Source of the DNA: Nostoc sp. TCL240-02
GTDB taxonomy: Bacteria > Cyanobacteriota > Cyanobacteriia > Cyanobacteriales > Nostocaceae
DNA: 64,000 bases
Assembly: GCF_013343235.1 (NCBI RefSeq)
Contig: NZ_CP040094.1
Span: 1,550,501-1,614,500 of the forward strand
Direction: 5' to 3'
How positions within the stretch are numbered: the stretch's first letter is position 1; the number at the start of each line of letters is the position of its first letter. Below are positions 52,901 to 61,571 of the stretch, one piece after another. Position numbers and translations under genes: made by a program. The notes under the pieces are model-generated. The model worked only from the letters and a program-made list of their open reading frames with translations, searched no databases and was not told the origin of the DNA.

Positions 52901-54473
52901 CAGTTAATTTTTTAGTTGAAGCTTGCAGTTCTGCATTTAATAAAGCACGCCCTTCCTTTGCCTCTGGGAAATGCTCAGTACGACAGGTGAGGATGACTTT
53001 AGCACCGGGAACTACCACCTTCGCCAGTTCCCAAAAGTTGTTAATCATCTGTTGACGATCTACCTTTGCTGCCATTTCGTCAAAGCCATCGAAAATGAGC
53101 AGCAACTTACCCATACGATTAAGTTGGTCAAAGACTTCGCTGTTGATACGGATATTGTGTTGGGTAAAAAAGAAACTTGCCAAAACATTCTCAACATTTA
53201 ACGCTTTGGCAAAGTCACGCAGGGTAATTACCAAAGGCAGACGGGGACGTTCAACGCCACGTTTTTGAGCATCGCGGTAACGTTGCAATGCAGTCCAAGC
53301 ATAGTGAAAGACAAACCAAGTTTTACCTGTACCAAATTCTCCTAGAATTGAAATATGCTCTTTGGCTGGGTCATCAAGCCAAAGGTCGATATAGCCATCA
53401 ATCCACCCGTCCTCTTCCTCATATCGACTCATCCCCAGTCGCTGCTTGGTAATTGGGTCAATTTCTTCTTTTGTGCAAGCAAGCGGTACATACTTGGTAT
53501 CAATTTTTCGGCGTTTGATTTGGGCTTCTAACCAGTCGAGATAGCTGCTAAAGTCAGCATCTAAGTCAATCAATTCGTCAAATGTAAAGCAGTCTAGGCA
53601 ATGATTTTCTTCTTTCTTGACTTCATCCCTTGCTGCGCGGGAAATCCGACGGGTAGTTACTAACCATCCTTCATCAGTTTTTTGCGCCTCAACCGAGGAA
53701 CGCAACGCCATCACATCACTCAGTCCCACCTCTCCTGCAACGCCACGTATAAGAATACGGTCATAACTGCGACGTACTGGGATGTGAATTATCCATTCAA
53801 AATATTCTTCTGCCCAGATTTCATATTTTTCAAAGTCATAGCCCAAGGTTTCAAACCATCCTCGCATCTGCTGGGCAAGTGCGATCGCTCTACATTGGTT
53901 TGCAGTCGCAGTTCCTGGTAGTGCAGGATAATTCTCTACTGCCAACCTTGCTATTTCTGTCCGAATCCCCTCCAGCGTTGGCAATCTTTCTAGTTGTTCT
54001 TGGATACAAGCAATCCTTTTATGTAGAGAACCAATTTTCTGATTTAGCAAAACATCAGAGGGTGTGCGAGTTCGTTTAGCAACTTCAATAAATACAGTTG
54101 CAAATTCAGCCACTTCTCGCCTGACATCAAGTTCCAAACTACTGATCTCATCACCCAAGGTATAGGTATCTAGAAAAGCATCAACCTCAGAAAGCAGAAT
54201 TGAGGGGTTATTGTGGTCTAATGCTGTGCGAAAAGCTTGTTTAATTGCTGCTTGTCGGAACAGTTCGAGCAATGGCTTAGGTTTGCCTACGCCATATTCT
54301 ACTAAAGCGTAAGCATAAACACCACTAAAATCAGCAGGTGGATGCTCTGGATCGAGGTGAAATTGCTGGAGTAACTTAATTACAGTCTCCGAACGCAGAA
54401 TTTTTTCTTTAATCAAAGGATTGGCGATGCTAGTAATTGCGTTGAAGACCAGATCCAGGTTAATCAAGCTCAT
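49998..54473 (-). CDS. NACHT ATPase with Mrr-like region, pentapeptide and 14 WD40 repeats
   Basis: 1491 residues, soluble. N-terminal helical part; about 190-330 a region like a restriction-endonuclease/Mrr fold (IPVRRSYDRILIRGVAGEVG, GWLVTTRRISRAARDEV, CFTFDELIDLD); a NACHT ATPase with Walker A GEFGTGKTW near 378 and Walker B LLLIFDGFDEM near 461; a short pentapeptide block near 841 (GAVIKGADFTDASLQSTNF); and 14 WD40 blades, two full propellers, to about 1460. This is the sensor-switch-effector plan of bacterial NLR-like proteins. GGAG sits 8 bases before ATG 54473. A palindromic repeat (52201-52232) inserts about 11 extra residues. Confidence 0.92.
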   Translation of the reverse strand: MSLINLDLVFNAITSIANPLIKEKILRSETVIKLLQQFHLDPEHPPADFSGVYAYALVEYGVGKPKPLLELFRQAAIKQAFRTALDHNNPSILLSEVDAFLDTYTLGDEISSLELDVRREVAEFATVFIEVAKRTRTPSDVLLNQKIGSLHKRIACIQEQLERLPTLEGIRTEIARLAVENYPALPGTATANQCRAIALAQQMRGWFETLGYDFEKYEIWAEEYFEWIIHIPVRRSYDRILIRGVAGEVGLSDVMALRSSVEAQKTDEGWLVTTRRISRAARDEVKKEENHCLDCFTFDELIDLDADFSSYLDWLEAQIKRRKIDTKYVPLACTKEEIDPITKQRLGMSRYEEEDGWIDGYIDLWLDDPAKEHISILGEFGTGKTWFVFHYAWTALQRYRDAQKRGVERPRLPLVITLRDFAKALNVENVLASFFFTQHNIRINSEVFDQLNRMGKLLLIFDGFDEMAAKVDRQQMINNFWELAKVVVPGAKVILTCRTEHFPEAKEGRALLNAELQASTKKLTGETPQFEVLELEKFNDEQIRQVLSYQAEAATVEQVVGNPQLLDLARRPVMTDLILEALPDIKAGKPVDMSRVYLYAVRRKMERDIKAERTFTSLAEKLYFLCELSWEMLSNDQMSLNYRLFPERIRRLFGSIVQEEKDLDHWHYDMMAQTMLVRNADGDYTPAHRSLLEFFVAYKFAAELGELASDFTELAQAQSGLDSGTVPVDYTWSGYFSRQLDDTECSVAMPAATPLGNAPLRKFRSESLNKLKDTFGKAPLTKAVMDLLLPMLSNNESLIKVIEATRGKNEDEVGYIGGNAATLAVKVDKAVLEGRNFSGAVIKGADFTDASLQSTNFNEANLVYSVFTQAFGSVQSAAFSPDGKYLVASDANGQIRIWRVADGKEIFNFKGHLSWTMSVVCSPDGTTFASGSSDQTVRLWNIETGKCLKTFYGHTNVVRSLVFSPDGQIIASGSADQTIRLWNICTGECIKILHGHSKGLRTVAFSPNGQTLASGSIDETIRIWDVKTGNCISILQGHTGWVRSLAFCPDGTTLASGSSDKTIRLWDIKIGQCIKIFHAHTNQIQSVDLSSDGKLLASASDDTTVRLWDIHTGKCLHIFREHTHPVDSVVFSPNNQILASASHDRSVKLWEVNTGKCLKTLQGYANWIWSVAFYPSSNLLASGGDDYTIRVWDIATDECLKTFRGHKSWIWSVAFSPNGEFVVSGSEDTTVKLWNFNTNKCLRTLQGHTHRVRSVCFSPDSKNLATASADYTIKLWNVNDGRCITTLIGHTDPVQSVAFSPNGKILVSGSYDLTVRLWDIETGECIHLWRGHTADAHTVVFSFDGLTVASGSKDNTIKLWDIKTGECIQTLQGHTHDVQSLAFSPDDQNLVSGSADETVKLWNPKNGECLKTLHGHTRGVWSVALNYEGSIIASSSQDETIRVWDIKTGECLKILRVPRPYEGMSIKDIRGLTEAAKASLKALGAVEIENK
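52201..52232. repeat. Dispersed palindromic repeat inserted in the NACHT gene
   Basis: GCGTTCCCCAAAGGGGTTGC followed by CGCAGGCATCGC. The inner CCCC-AAAGGGG forms a hairpin. It encodes AMPAATPLGNA in frame, in the linker between the NACHT and WD40 parts. Its GCATCGC end and internal arms match the repeats at 43012 and 46496. Confidence 0.65.
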
Positions 54474-54584
54474 TAAAATACTCCAAAAACACAGAGCTAT
54501 CTTGCTAATCTAAAGGTTAATTACTGTTACAAATAATATACTGCCAAAAACAGTTTTATGAAGAGTTGACAGTACAGTTAGCTA

Positions 54585-54860
54585 TTAGGCTTTAACTTCT
54601 GACTCCAGAAGGCTCAAAAGTTTTTCTTCCAACTCAGTAAGATAAGGTCGATTCAGTTTCCCCAACGCCTGCAACAGACTTTTGACTGTCTCCTCTAGTA
54701 AACTCGAATACACCCGATTAATACGATCGCTGATTTGTTTAATCTGCTCACATTCAACAGGCAAGTAATCCGGTATTGGACATTAGCTACGCTTGTGCTA
54801 TTTGTAAAACTTGTGAGTTTATCAAGCTTAACAAACTCTATAAGTTGCTCAATCTTTGTA
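54585..54860 (-). pseudogene. Remnant of a 'RPYLT' small-protein family, copy 2
   Basis: The 3' frame reads VECEQIKQISDRINRVYSSL, then GKLNRPYLTELEEKLLSLLE to TAA at 54585. Just upstream the sense is in another frame (FTKIEQLIEFVKLDKLTSFT), so there is a frameshift near 54775. Similar to the remnant at 48210. The gene lies directly upstream of the NACHT gene on the same strand and may once have been its operon partner. Confidence 0.55.
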
Positions 54861-55021
54861 AATATATCGATCGCCGTAATGAGTATTGTCCAGCAACATC
54901 AATTTGATGGCATCACTGTTCATCTCTCCTCTGTATGAGCTACGTTATTACTACTTACAAAAATAAACCTAATAATGCTATGCGCGTAAGGGAAAAGGTA
55001 GGCTTTTGATGCCACTGCTAA

Positions 55022-56749
55022 CTATTGTGATAAATCTTGCGTCCACTCGTTTTCAATATTTTCTAAATCCTTCAACTTACCCAATTGGTGAAAAACTTCA
55101 TATCCTCTATTGTAATAGTATTGGGCAAGGTCTTGATTTCCGCGCTGACGTTCAAGATATGCTAGATAATAATTAGTTTTAGCAAAATGCTCAGTCATCT
55201 CTAATTCTTGCATTTTATCTAAAGCTTGTTTTAAAAGCTTTTCTGCTTCATTCAAATTACCATCTCGTAATTCATTTTTTCCTAAACAACCAGTTGATAT
55301 CGCTATACCTGAATTATCGTCTAATTCTTTATAAAAACTCAAAGATTGCTGATAGAAAGTTTTAGCTTCATCCCAGTTACTAAGCTTGTACTGAATGTAT
55401 CCTAACGAACAATATAAATGCGCTATACGAGGACATGTTCCTAATTCTATATGAATTCTTAAAGCTTGTTGATAATCTTCTTTAGCTTTATCTAAATTTC
55501 CTTTCTTTAATTCAATATCACCTAATGAGGTTAGAGAAATTGCAATGCCCTCATCATTTTTCAAATCTTGCCTTAACTGCAAAGCTTTATTGTATAGTAT
55601 TTCTGCTTCATTCAAATTACCACGATTTTCCTCAATCTGGCCTAATGCACTCCAAATAATTGTTATATTGAGCTTTTGATCTAGCTCTTTCCATAATCGT
55701 AAAGCTTCCTTATACTTATATTCTGCATTTTCATAATTTCCTCTAACAAATTCAATTTTTCCTAATGAATAAAAGCAAGAAGCTAAATATGAAGATTTTT
55801 TCCAATTATCTTCACTATTTAAAGCTGCATTAAAATGTTTTTCTGCATTTCCTAAGTTACCACATTGAAAATACGCATTTCCAATTTCTAGGTGAACATA
55901 AGGTTGATTAAGTTTACTACTATAAGGCAATACTTCTTCATATAAATTGATTATTAAATTCCAGTATCCCCATCGTCTGAGATACGGTATCGATAATTTC
56001 TTTAATAATCCTACTGACTTATCATATTTCTCTAAGCGAAAAGCAAAATGTTGAGCTTCTAACAAGTAATGTATATCTTCTAAGGTTTTAGGATTATCAA
56101 CATTAGAATTAGAGGAGTAAAGATTATAAGCAATTTTCAATATATGTTGCATTTCTTCTTGGTATTCTGCCTGAAGAAATTCAATAATTACCCGATGTAA
56201 GTCATAAATTTTTTCACACTTTTCTTCGTCATAACTTTCTTGTACCAAACTGCTCTTGATTAAGCATTCTACAATCTGTTCAGTTTGACTAATATTTTTA
56301 ATATTTGTCAACTCAGCAGGCTTTTCTATATCTATTGCTATTAAAGGTGAGAAATATATATCCCAATCATAACCATCAATTAATAAAAACTTTGCTACAT
56401 CATCAAAAGTCGTCCCTTCATGTACCTTGAAATACATTATACATTCATAAGGACACCTCTTACTATTCTCTGATTTTGTGGGTAAACTGCGGCAATTAAC
56501 ACCCAGCGCATCTAAAAGTTTTACAGCTAAACTAGTTTTGCCAATACCGCCTTGCCCAACGAGTACCAATACTTTAAGTAGATTTTCTGAGTGTAATAAT
56601 TTTACTTGCAACTGATTAATGAGTTCATCTCGCCCCTTCCATATAGGTACTTCTGGAATAGTTGGATTTATTACAACCTTTGGTGTTTGTAATTTTGGTA
56701 AGTCTGTACCATACAAAGCTTGGATATCGTCATGTATACGTGAGCGCAC
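55022..56749 (-). CDS. NB-ARC-like ATPase with TPR repeats
   Basis: 575 residues from GTG 56749. The NTPase Walker A LVLVGQGGIGKTSLAVKLL lies near residue 70, after the IWKGRDELINQL lead-in typical of NB-ARC/STAND ATPases. The ATPase part is short: a clear Walker B and later blocks are hard to find between 120 and 230, so it may be internally deleted. From about 280 run seven or more TPRs of the NPHP3/kinesin-light-chain-like type (YKEALRLWKELDQKLNIT, LGDIELKKGNLDKAKEDYQQ). The frame continues upstream of GTG with sense (SNSVDALVQQVRSRIHDD) into the CHAT gene's end, 25 bases away, suggesting that the two were one protein before a one-base shift. Confidence 0.78.
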   Translation of the reverse strand: MRSRIHDDIQALYGTDLPKLQTPKVVINPTIPEVPIWKGRDELINQLQVKLLHSENLLKVLVLVGQGGIGKTSLAVKLLDALGVNCRSLPTKSENSKRCPYECIMYFKVHEGTTFDDVAKFLLIDGYDWDIYFSPLIAIDIEKPAELTNIKNISQTEQIVECLIKSSLVQESYDEEKCEKIYDLHRVIIEFLQAEYQEEMQHILKIAYNLYSSNSNVDNPKTLEDIHYLLEAQHFAFRLEKYDKSVGLLKKLSIPYLRRWGYWNLIINLYEEVLPYSSKLNQPYVHLEIGNAYFQCGNLGNAEKHFNAALNSEDNWKKSSYLASCFYSLGKIEFVRGNYENAEYKYKEALRLWKELDQKLNITIIWSALGQIEENRGNLNEAEILYNKALQLRQDLKNDEGIAISLTSLGDIELKKGNLDKAKEDYQQALRIHIELGTCPRIAHLYCSLGYIQYKLSNWDEAKTFYQQSLSFYKELDDNSGIAISTGCLGKNELRDGNLNEAEKLLKQALDKMQELEMTEHFAKTNYYLAYLERQRGNQDLAQYYYNRGYEVFHQLGKLKDLENIENEWTQDLSQ

Positions 56750-56774
56750 TTGCTGAACTAACGCATCAACTGAG

Positions 56775-58175
56775 TTAGACGTTACTAATCAGTCTTTTTT
56801 TTAAAACAGGAGTCAGTTCTTCAGGAATTCCTTCTAAGGCGATCGCATTACAGCCGAATTCGTAAGCATCCTCATACGACCGACCCGCACCAAGCGCGTC
56901 GTAAAAACCAACTGCAAACTTAAGTGCTGCGTCATCGCTAATTTCATCGCTCATGCCAACCACATAATTAATATGCTGGGAAATAACCTGTGCTTGCACT
57001 TCGGCATAACAAGCATTTAGCACAACGCATTCTACACCTTCCTTAGCAAACAACTTAAATAAGCTGGCCAAAGCATTAGTTGGCACAAGTTGTGCGTTGC
57101 CTGCATCGTTTTCCAAGACTAATCCTTGATCACCAGAACCATGCCCACAGAAGTAAACAATTTGTGGGTTAAAGTCTAACAATGCACGGCGCAAATCATT
57201 CGTGCGAACAGCCCAACGTTGCTGCAATGAAAACTTTTCTCTCTGCTGCGCCCGTCGTAAGCCTTCATCAATTTCTCGCACTTCTTTGTCTAAACGCAAT
57301 CTTGCTGTGTAAGTAGGGCTGGATGCAAGAATTAATATTGTGCGCTTCACAGGTTGGCTTATTATGCCGGAATGGTTATTTTGTGTAATGTTGCCAACAG
57401 TTATATTACCACCAACTTGGATATTGCCACCAAAAATACTTTGTTGAGAATTAGAACTATTATCTTGCGTTGAAGCTTTTGGGTGATTGGAAGAATTATC
57501 AGTTTTGCTGGCAGTTCCATATCGCAATTTGATATCATACCTTGGCACTGGATTATTTTTATCGCCCCAACGAGCATCCGCAGACCATGCACCATCAGCT
57601 TTTTCTTTTTTGCGTGTCTCAACCGTCATGACTCCGCTTTCTGGGTCAAGAGTTAGCAAGTTGTACTGAAGTGGTATACCTGTAACCTGCTCCTTAGCAG
57701 GTGCGCCAAAAGTTCCAGCAGCAATAATTTTGAGACCACGCCGTGCATCGTACTGAAAATTATCGTCTTTTGCTTCATGGATGTGTCCGTGAATACCAAC
57801 TTGGAAACCATTAACTGCTAACTGTTCTAGAAAAGCTGTATTTTTTATTGACTCAGAACTATGAACAGGGTGATGCCAAACAGCGATCTTCAGCCAGTCA
57901 TCGTAGTTTCCCGTAAGAATTTGATCTAGGGCATTAGCGATCGCATTGGGATGGATACCAGCCCGATCTTTGTACTCGTGATCGATTTCCCAACAGGAAT
58001 TAAGCCCTAGAAAGAGAATTTTATCTTCTGTGCAGAGGTGAATAATTGCTTGCTGGTCGTATTCTTGGGGATAGTATTTACTATAAATTTTTTTATAGAA
58101 GCGATCGCTAAAGTAATCAAACCGTTTTTTGTACTCATTCTCATCACAAATTAATGCACCTGCACTACCTGCATC
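56775..58175 (-). pseudogene. Metallophosphoesterase - CHAT fusion, 5' end removed by ISKra4-like element
   Basis: The frame is open without stop from the element's edge (58175) to 56775, about 466 residues. The first part is the C-terminal half of a calcineurin-like phosphoesterase: LGLNSCWEIDHEYKDRAGIH, IAVWHHPVHSSES and the metal motif GIHGHIHEA. A beta domain (MTVETRKKEKADG), a GGNIQVGGNITVGNI linker and a CHAT protease follow, with catalytic His in VYFCGHGSGDQG (about 342) and Cys in VVLNACYAEVQ (about 385). The phosphoesterase D-x-H, GD and GNH motifs are lost with the 5' end. Without promoter or start the gene is probably silent. Confidence 0.85.
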
Positions 58176-59343
58176 GGGAGCATCCAGTTTAGGCAGAAAG
58201 ACTTAAATAGCAAGAAGCAAACCATTGAGATAAGCACAACGAACGGAAAGGATTTGGTTGACACTTTCAACATTCCACTGTGCGCCGGAAATTTTAATCC
58301 TTGCTCCAATCTGTTTAATAGCAGACTCAACAGATCCAGAACCAATAGAACACAGTTGTTCAGTTTGGTAATAGCTGTAGTTAATAATGCCAGAGCGATG
58401 CTTTTGGAGATAAGCGATAAACTTCTTAACTTGTTTGCCTCGGCAATTATTAAATAAAGCCTGAATTGGCTCTATCTGACCTTGCCACAATAAACTCTCA
58501 GCAGCTTTGAGACGCTTTAAAGAACCACCAATTTTATAAAGATTTTCCTTGAGGTGATACCAATCCAAAATTTCCCAACGTTCAAATTGTTCAGTTCCAA
58601 ACTCTTTAACTAAATTCCAAACTCCATCATGGCCATCTCCCAAGCAAACAAGTGGATTCACCAAACATTGGCTATTGACGTAATCAATTAATGATTGGTT
58701 GTCATCAAAGAATGCACCATAGTAAATCCCTTGCAGACGAACGGTTTTATAGTCTCGCCAGTGACAACCTACTTGAGGTTTCCCTCGTAGTCGAACTTTT
58801 CCGCCACACTCACTTCTGATACAGGTTGTAATGCTACGGGTAGTTGAAAATCTTGCTTGAGAACTAGATTTTGTTGCGTTGTATGACCAACCTTCACTCC
58901 TGTCAATGCCTCAATTTCGATTTCTGCTTTTTGGTATGATTCATTAGCTGATAGCCTCAAACAGCACTTTTGAAGTCATGGACTTAATCGACTCCTTGGC
59001 TTCAAACCCAGTCTCTGTATCTGTTTAGCTTTTAATTTCAGTTCCCCAACCAAGCTTTTGATTTTCCTAGTTTTACCGATTTTTGTTTTTGTTGTTTGTT
59101 CGATAAAAAAAGGGCCATTTCTGGGCCGACATATTCCAATATTTGACTACGAACTGTTTTTTCTATACCTTCGAGGTCTATTAACTGACTTTTATCAGCT
59201 TCCGAGTACAGCAATGTTGACAGTTCTTGTAAGCACGCTTTGATCCGTTCTTGTTTCTGTTGGCTCATAGTCAGCGATTGCACAGGGTTATTTCCTTTTA
59301 TATTTTCCCACAAATGCTAAATCTTCCAAAACTGGATGCTCCC
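58176..59343. mobile_element. ISKra4-like insertion sequence, copy 2 (inverted)
   Basis: 1168 bases, the same length as copy 1 and virtually identical, in opposite orientation. The ends GGGAGCATCC and GGATGCTCCC are intact, but the flanks (CCTGCATC on the left, AGAAATTT on the right) do not match: no target duplication. Left is the beheaded phosphoesterase-CHAT gene, right a truncated IS630. A deletion or recombination therefore followed insertion. Confidence 0.9.
58203..59268 (-). pseudogene. ISKra4-like transposase, split frames (copy 2)
   Basis: Same frame breaks and internal TGA as in copy 1. The one amino-acid difference I noticed is GSGSVES here against GSRSVES in copy 1; the glycine form is what the family normally has, so copy 2 is nearer the ancestor at that site. 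Confidence 0.85.
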
Positions 59344-60376
59344 AGAAATTTCATGTTTTTTGAGTTGTTGCCACTCTAGCTCAATTCTATTCATCTCTGA
59401 ACAATATGCAGGTAGAAAGAAAATATATAACCCCATCTGTTCCCACTGAGTCCAATATTCTTGTACATCAAGAGATTTATGTATGGAACCATTATCTTGA
59501 ACTATGACTCTTATACGTCCAGTAGCCTTGATTTCTTGTTCTGCCTGGATAGCCTCATTTTCCATGATATTGATCTAAGATTCACTCTTTATGCTGCCAA
59601 TAACTAAGCCATAAATAAAACTTACTAATGGTTGAAACAAGCCAAGAATACTCAATCTTCTGCCACGTCGTTTACTTTGTTCTAAGCGCTTTTGTTCTCC
59701 TACTGGGTAATATGTATAACCGGGCGTACACCACATACAAAAGCCTGATTCATCTAAATATTTCAGGTCTATCTCGCCAGCAGCAGCAGCTAGCTCTAGC
59801 ATTTCAAGGTCTGCCTGTTTGAGCTTTCGTATTACAGGATCTTGCTTTTTTCTGTGACTAATTCTGGCTCTTTTCCAGTTAATCCCCTTTTTTTGAGTAC
59901 CCTTCTAATTCTGTCGGGACTCAACTTAATATTTCTTTCGTTCTCCAGCTTTTTTGCTAATTGCCGACTATTATATGTGCGTGGTATGTGCGTGGCTCGG
60001 CTTTAAGGCATTCTTCTAAATAAACAATATCCTCTTCTTTCCACTTTGTTATTCCGACTCTACCCGGAGCATCCCATAGTCCTCCTAAACCTTTTTTTTC
60101 CCACTTATGAAGCGTTTCCCTTACTGTTTGGTCTGTCCAATTAAAATGGGCTGCTATTTTTTCGATATACCATCCTTGAGAATTTAATCTGACTACTAAG
60201 GCTCGATCTTTTACTTTCTGCGACACCGTTGTTGCTGCCCTCAACTCAAATAAGGTTCGATCTTCTTCACGGGTCAGAAATACTCTTAGACGCGCTCCCA
60301 CATTTTATACCTGCTTTAATATTTTCTCCATATTTACTTATTCTTACATATTTTGGTTTTTCCCCGCCCACCTACT
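59344..60376 (-). mobile_element. IS630-family element, copy 2, 3'-truncated and dead
   Basis: Reads on the reverse strand from the outer end AGTAGGTGGGCG (60376, with TA at 60377-60378) to KKHEISG, where ISKra4 copy 2 starts. The transposase start (GTG 60301), the CGCACATA duplication and the TAG before NIMENEAIQAEQE are all the same as in the 34187-35381 copy. About 165 bases of the 3' end, including the inner terminal repeat, are missing. Confidence 0.9.
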
Positions 60377-60395
60377 TAGGAACTTGTTTTTGATT

Positions 60396-61349
60396 CTAAG
60401 GTTGAGGTAACGGGGCTTTGGGTTGTACTGGAGCCATTGAAAGTAACTGCCCATTCACAGTTAATGCCGTTGCTTGCAGTATTTGCCCATATTGATTACG
60501 AGTACCGAAGCCTTGAGCCTGAATTCGATCGCCGATTTGTACAGTGCGGCTAAGTTGGTCTCCGACGTGGGGCGGAAACTTAATTTGCACTTTAGAAGAC
60601 AAGATCAGCCCATGCAGTTCCCCGCGATGTCCGACCAGCCAGTGCTGAATGGTTCCTGCTGTTGAAAAGGTGCTGTAGTTGCTGCTTCTAAGCGGTTGGG
60701 GAGGTTCATCGGGCGGTTGATCGACGATCGCCTGTTGCGTTTTGCGATCGACAATCTGCATTGCTCGGACTTCTTGGCCAAACCGACTGGCGCTACCTGC
60801 GGCTCCAGTAATGCTAACTTCTGTTCCAGGAGTAATGAAACGAGTCAGACGGTCACTTAAATGAAGTGGAAATTTTACCTCCAGTCCATTTTTTAGCAGC
60901 AGTCCATCCACTCTACCTTCTGGGTTGAGAAGATACTGTTCGACGATGCCCGTAAATGACGATGAATCATTTTCGACAGGCGGTTGGGGATCTGGAGCAG
61001 TCGTGAGCCGATCAGCCTGTTCTAGAGTTGCCTGTGGCAGGTTGTTACGGTGGCTCAGTGCCTTAGCAATCGTTTGATATGCCCACAGTCCGCTGATTGC
61101 GATCGCGGCTCCAGCGATGCCACTACCAACCATGTAGCGCAGCCTGCGATGGTGCTGGTCTTGCTGTTGTTTCGCTTGCATTTGTTGTAACGCCTCTTGA
61201 AGAATTTCCGGAGAAAGATCAGCTTCTACACCGGCTTGCATTAATTCTGTCGATGAATACTCATGCTGTCGTTGTGCTTGCAGGCGGGCTGCGAGGGTAA
61301 ACAGTTCAGCCGCCGCCTGGTTGGATATGCGATCGTGGGGGTGTGTCAT
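60396..61349 (-). CDS. Membrane-anchored protein with two repeated beta domains
   Basis: 317 residues from ATG 61349; the frame is open to 61364, but GGGAG stands 8 bases before 61349. A cytoplasmic N-terminal 85 residues (AAELFTLAARLQAQRQHEYS, then a short helical unit LSPEILQEALQQM), one membrane span (VGSGIAGAAIAISGLWAY), and two copies of an OB-like beta unit: IVEQYLLNPEGRVDGLLLKN with VKFPLHLSDRL, and IQHWLVGHRGELHGLILSSK with IKFPPHVGDQL. Unknown function. It is divergent from the histidine kinase gene and shares its GC-rich composition. Confidence 0.75.
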   Translation of the reverse strand: MTHPHDRISNQAAAELFTLAARLQAQRQHEYSSTELMQAGVEADLSPEILQEALQQMQAKQQQDQHHRRLRYMVGSGIAGAAIAISGLWAYQTIAKALSHRNNLPQATLEQADRLTTAPDPQPPVENDSSSFTGIVEQYLLNPEGRVDGLLLKNGLEVKFPLHLSDRLTRFITPGTEVSITGAAGSASRFGQEVRAMQIVDRKTQQAIVDQPPDEPPQPLRSSNYSTFSTAGTIQHWLVGHRGELHGLILSSKVQIKFPPHVGDQLSRTVQIGDRIQAQGFGTRNQYGQILQATALTVNGQLLSMAPVQPKAPLPQP

Positions 61350-61571
61350 GGTTCGGTCTCCCAAAATTTGCAGCCCGTAGGTAAAACATCTGGAAAATGA
61401 GTGGAGTTGATTTTTAGCTCAATGCATCGCTTTCAGTAGTGCAAAAATCGTGCCAAAGGTACAGGTACAATCAACCTGGATCGGGCAAAATAAATTCTTG
61501 AATTGGCACAGTTTTTGCACAATACCCATTGAGCGATCGCTCCATAAAATCAACCGAAAAGTCAACCGCCT

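Noticed and set aside
13712..59343. Large inversion between the two oppositely oriented ISKra4 copies
   Set aside because: Copy 1 keeps matching 8-base duplications on both sides and a rejoinable AraC gene, which an inversion through it would have separated.
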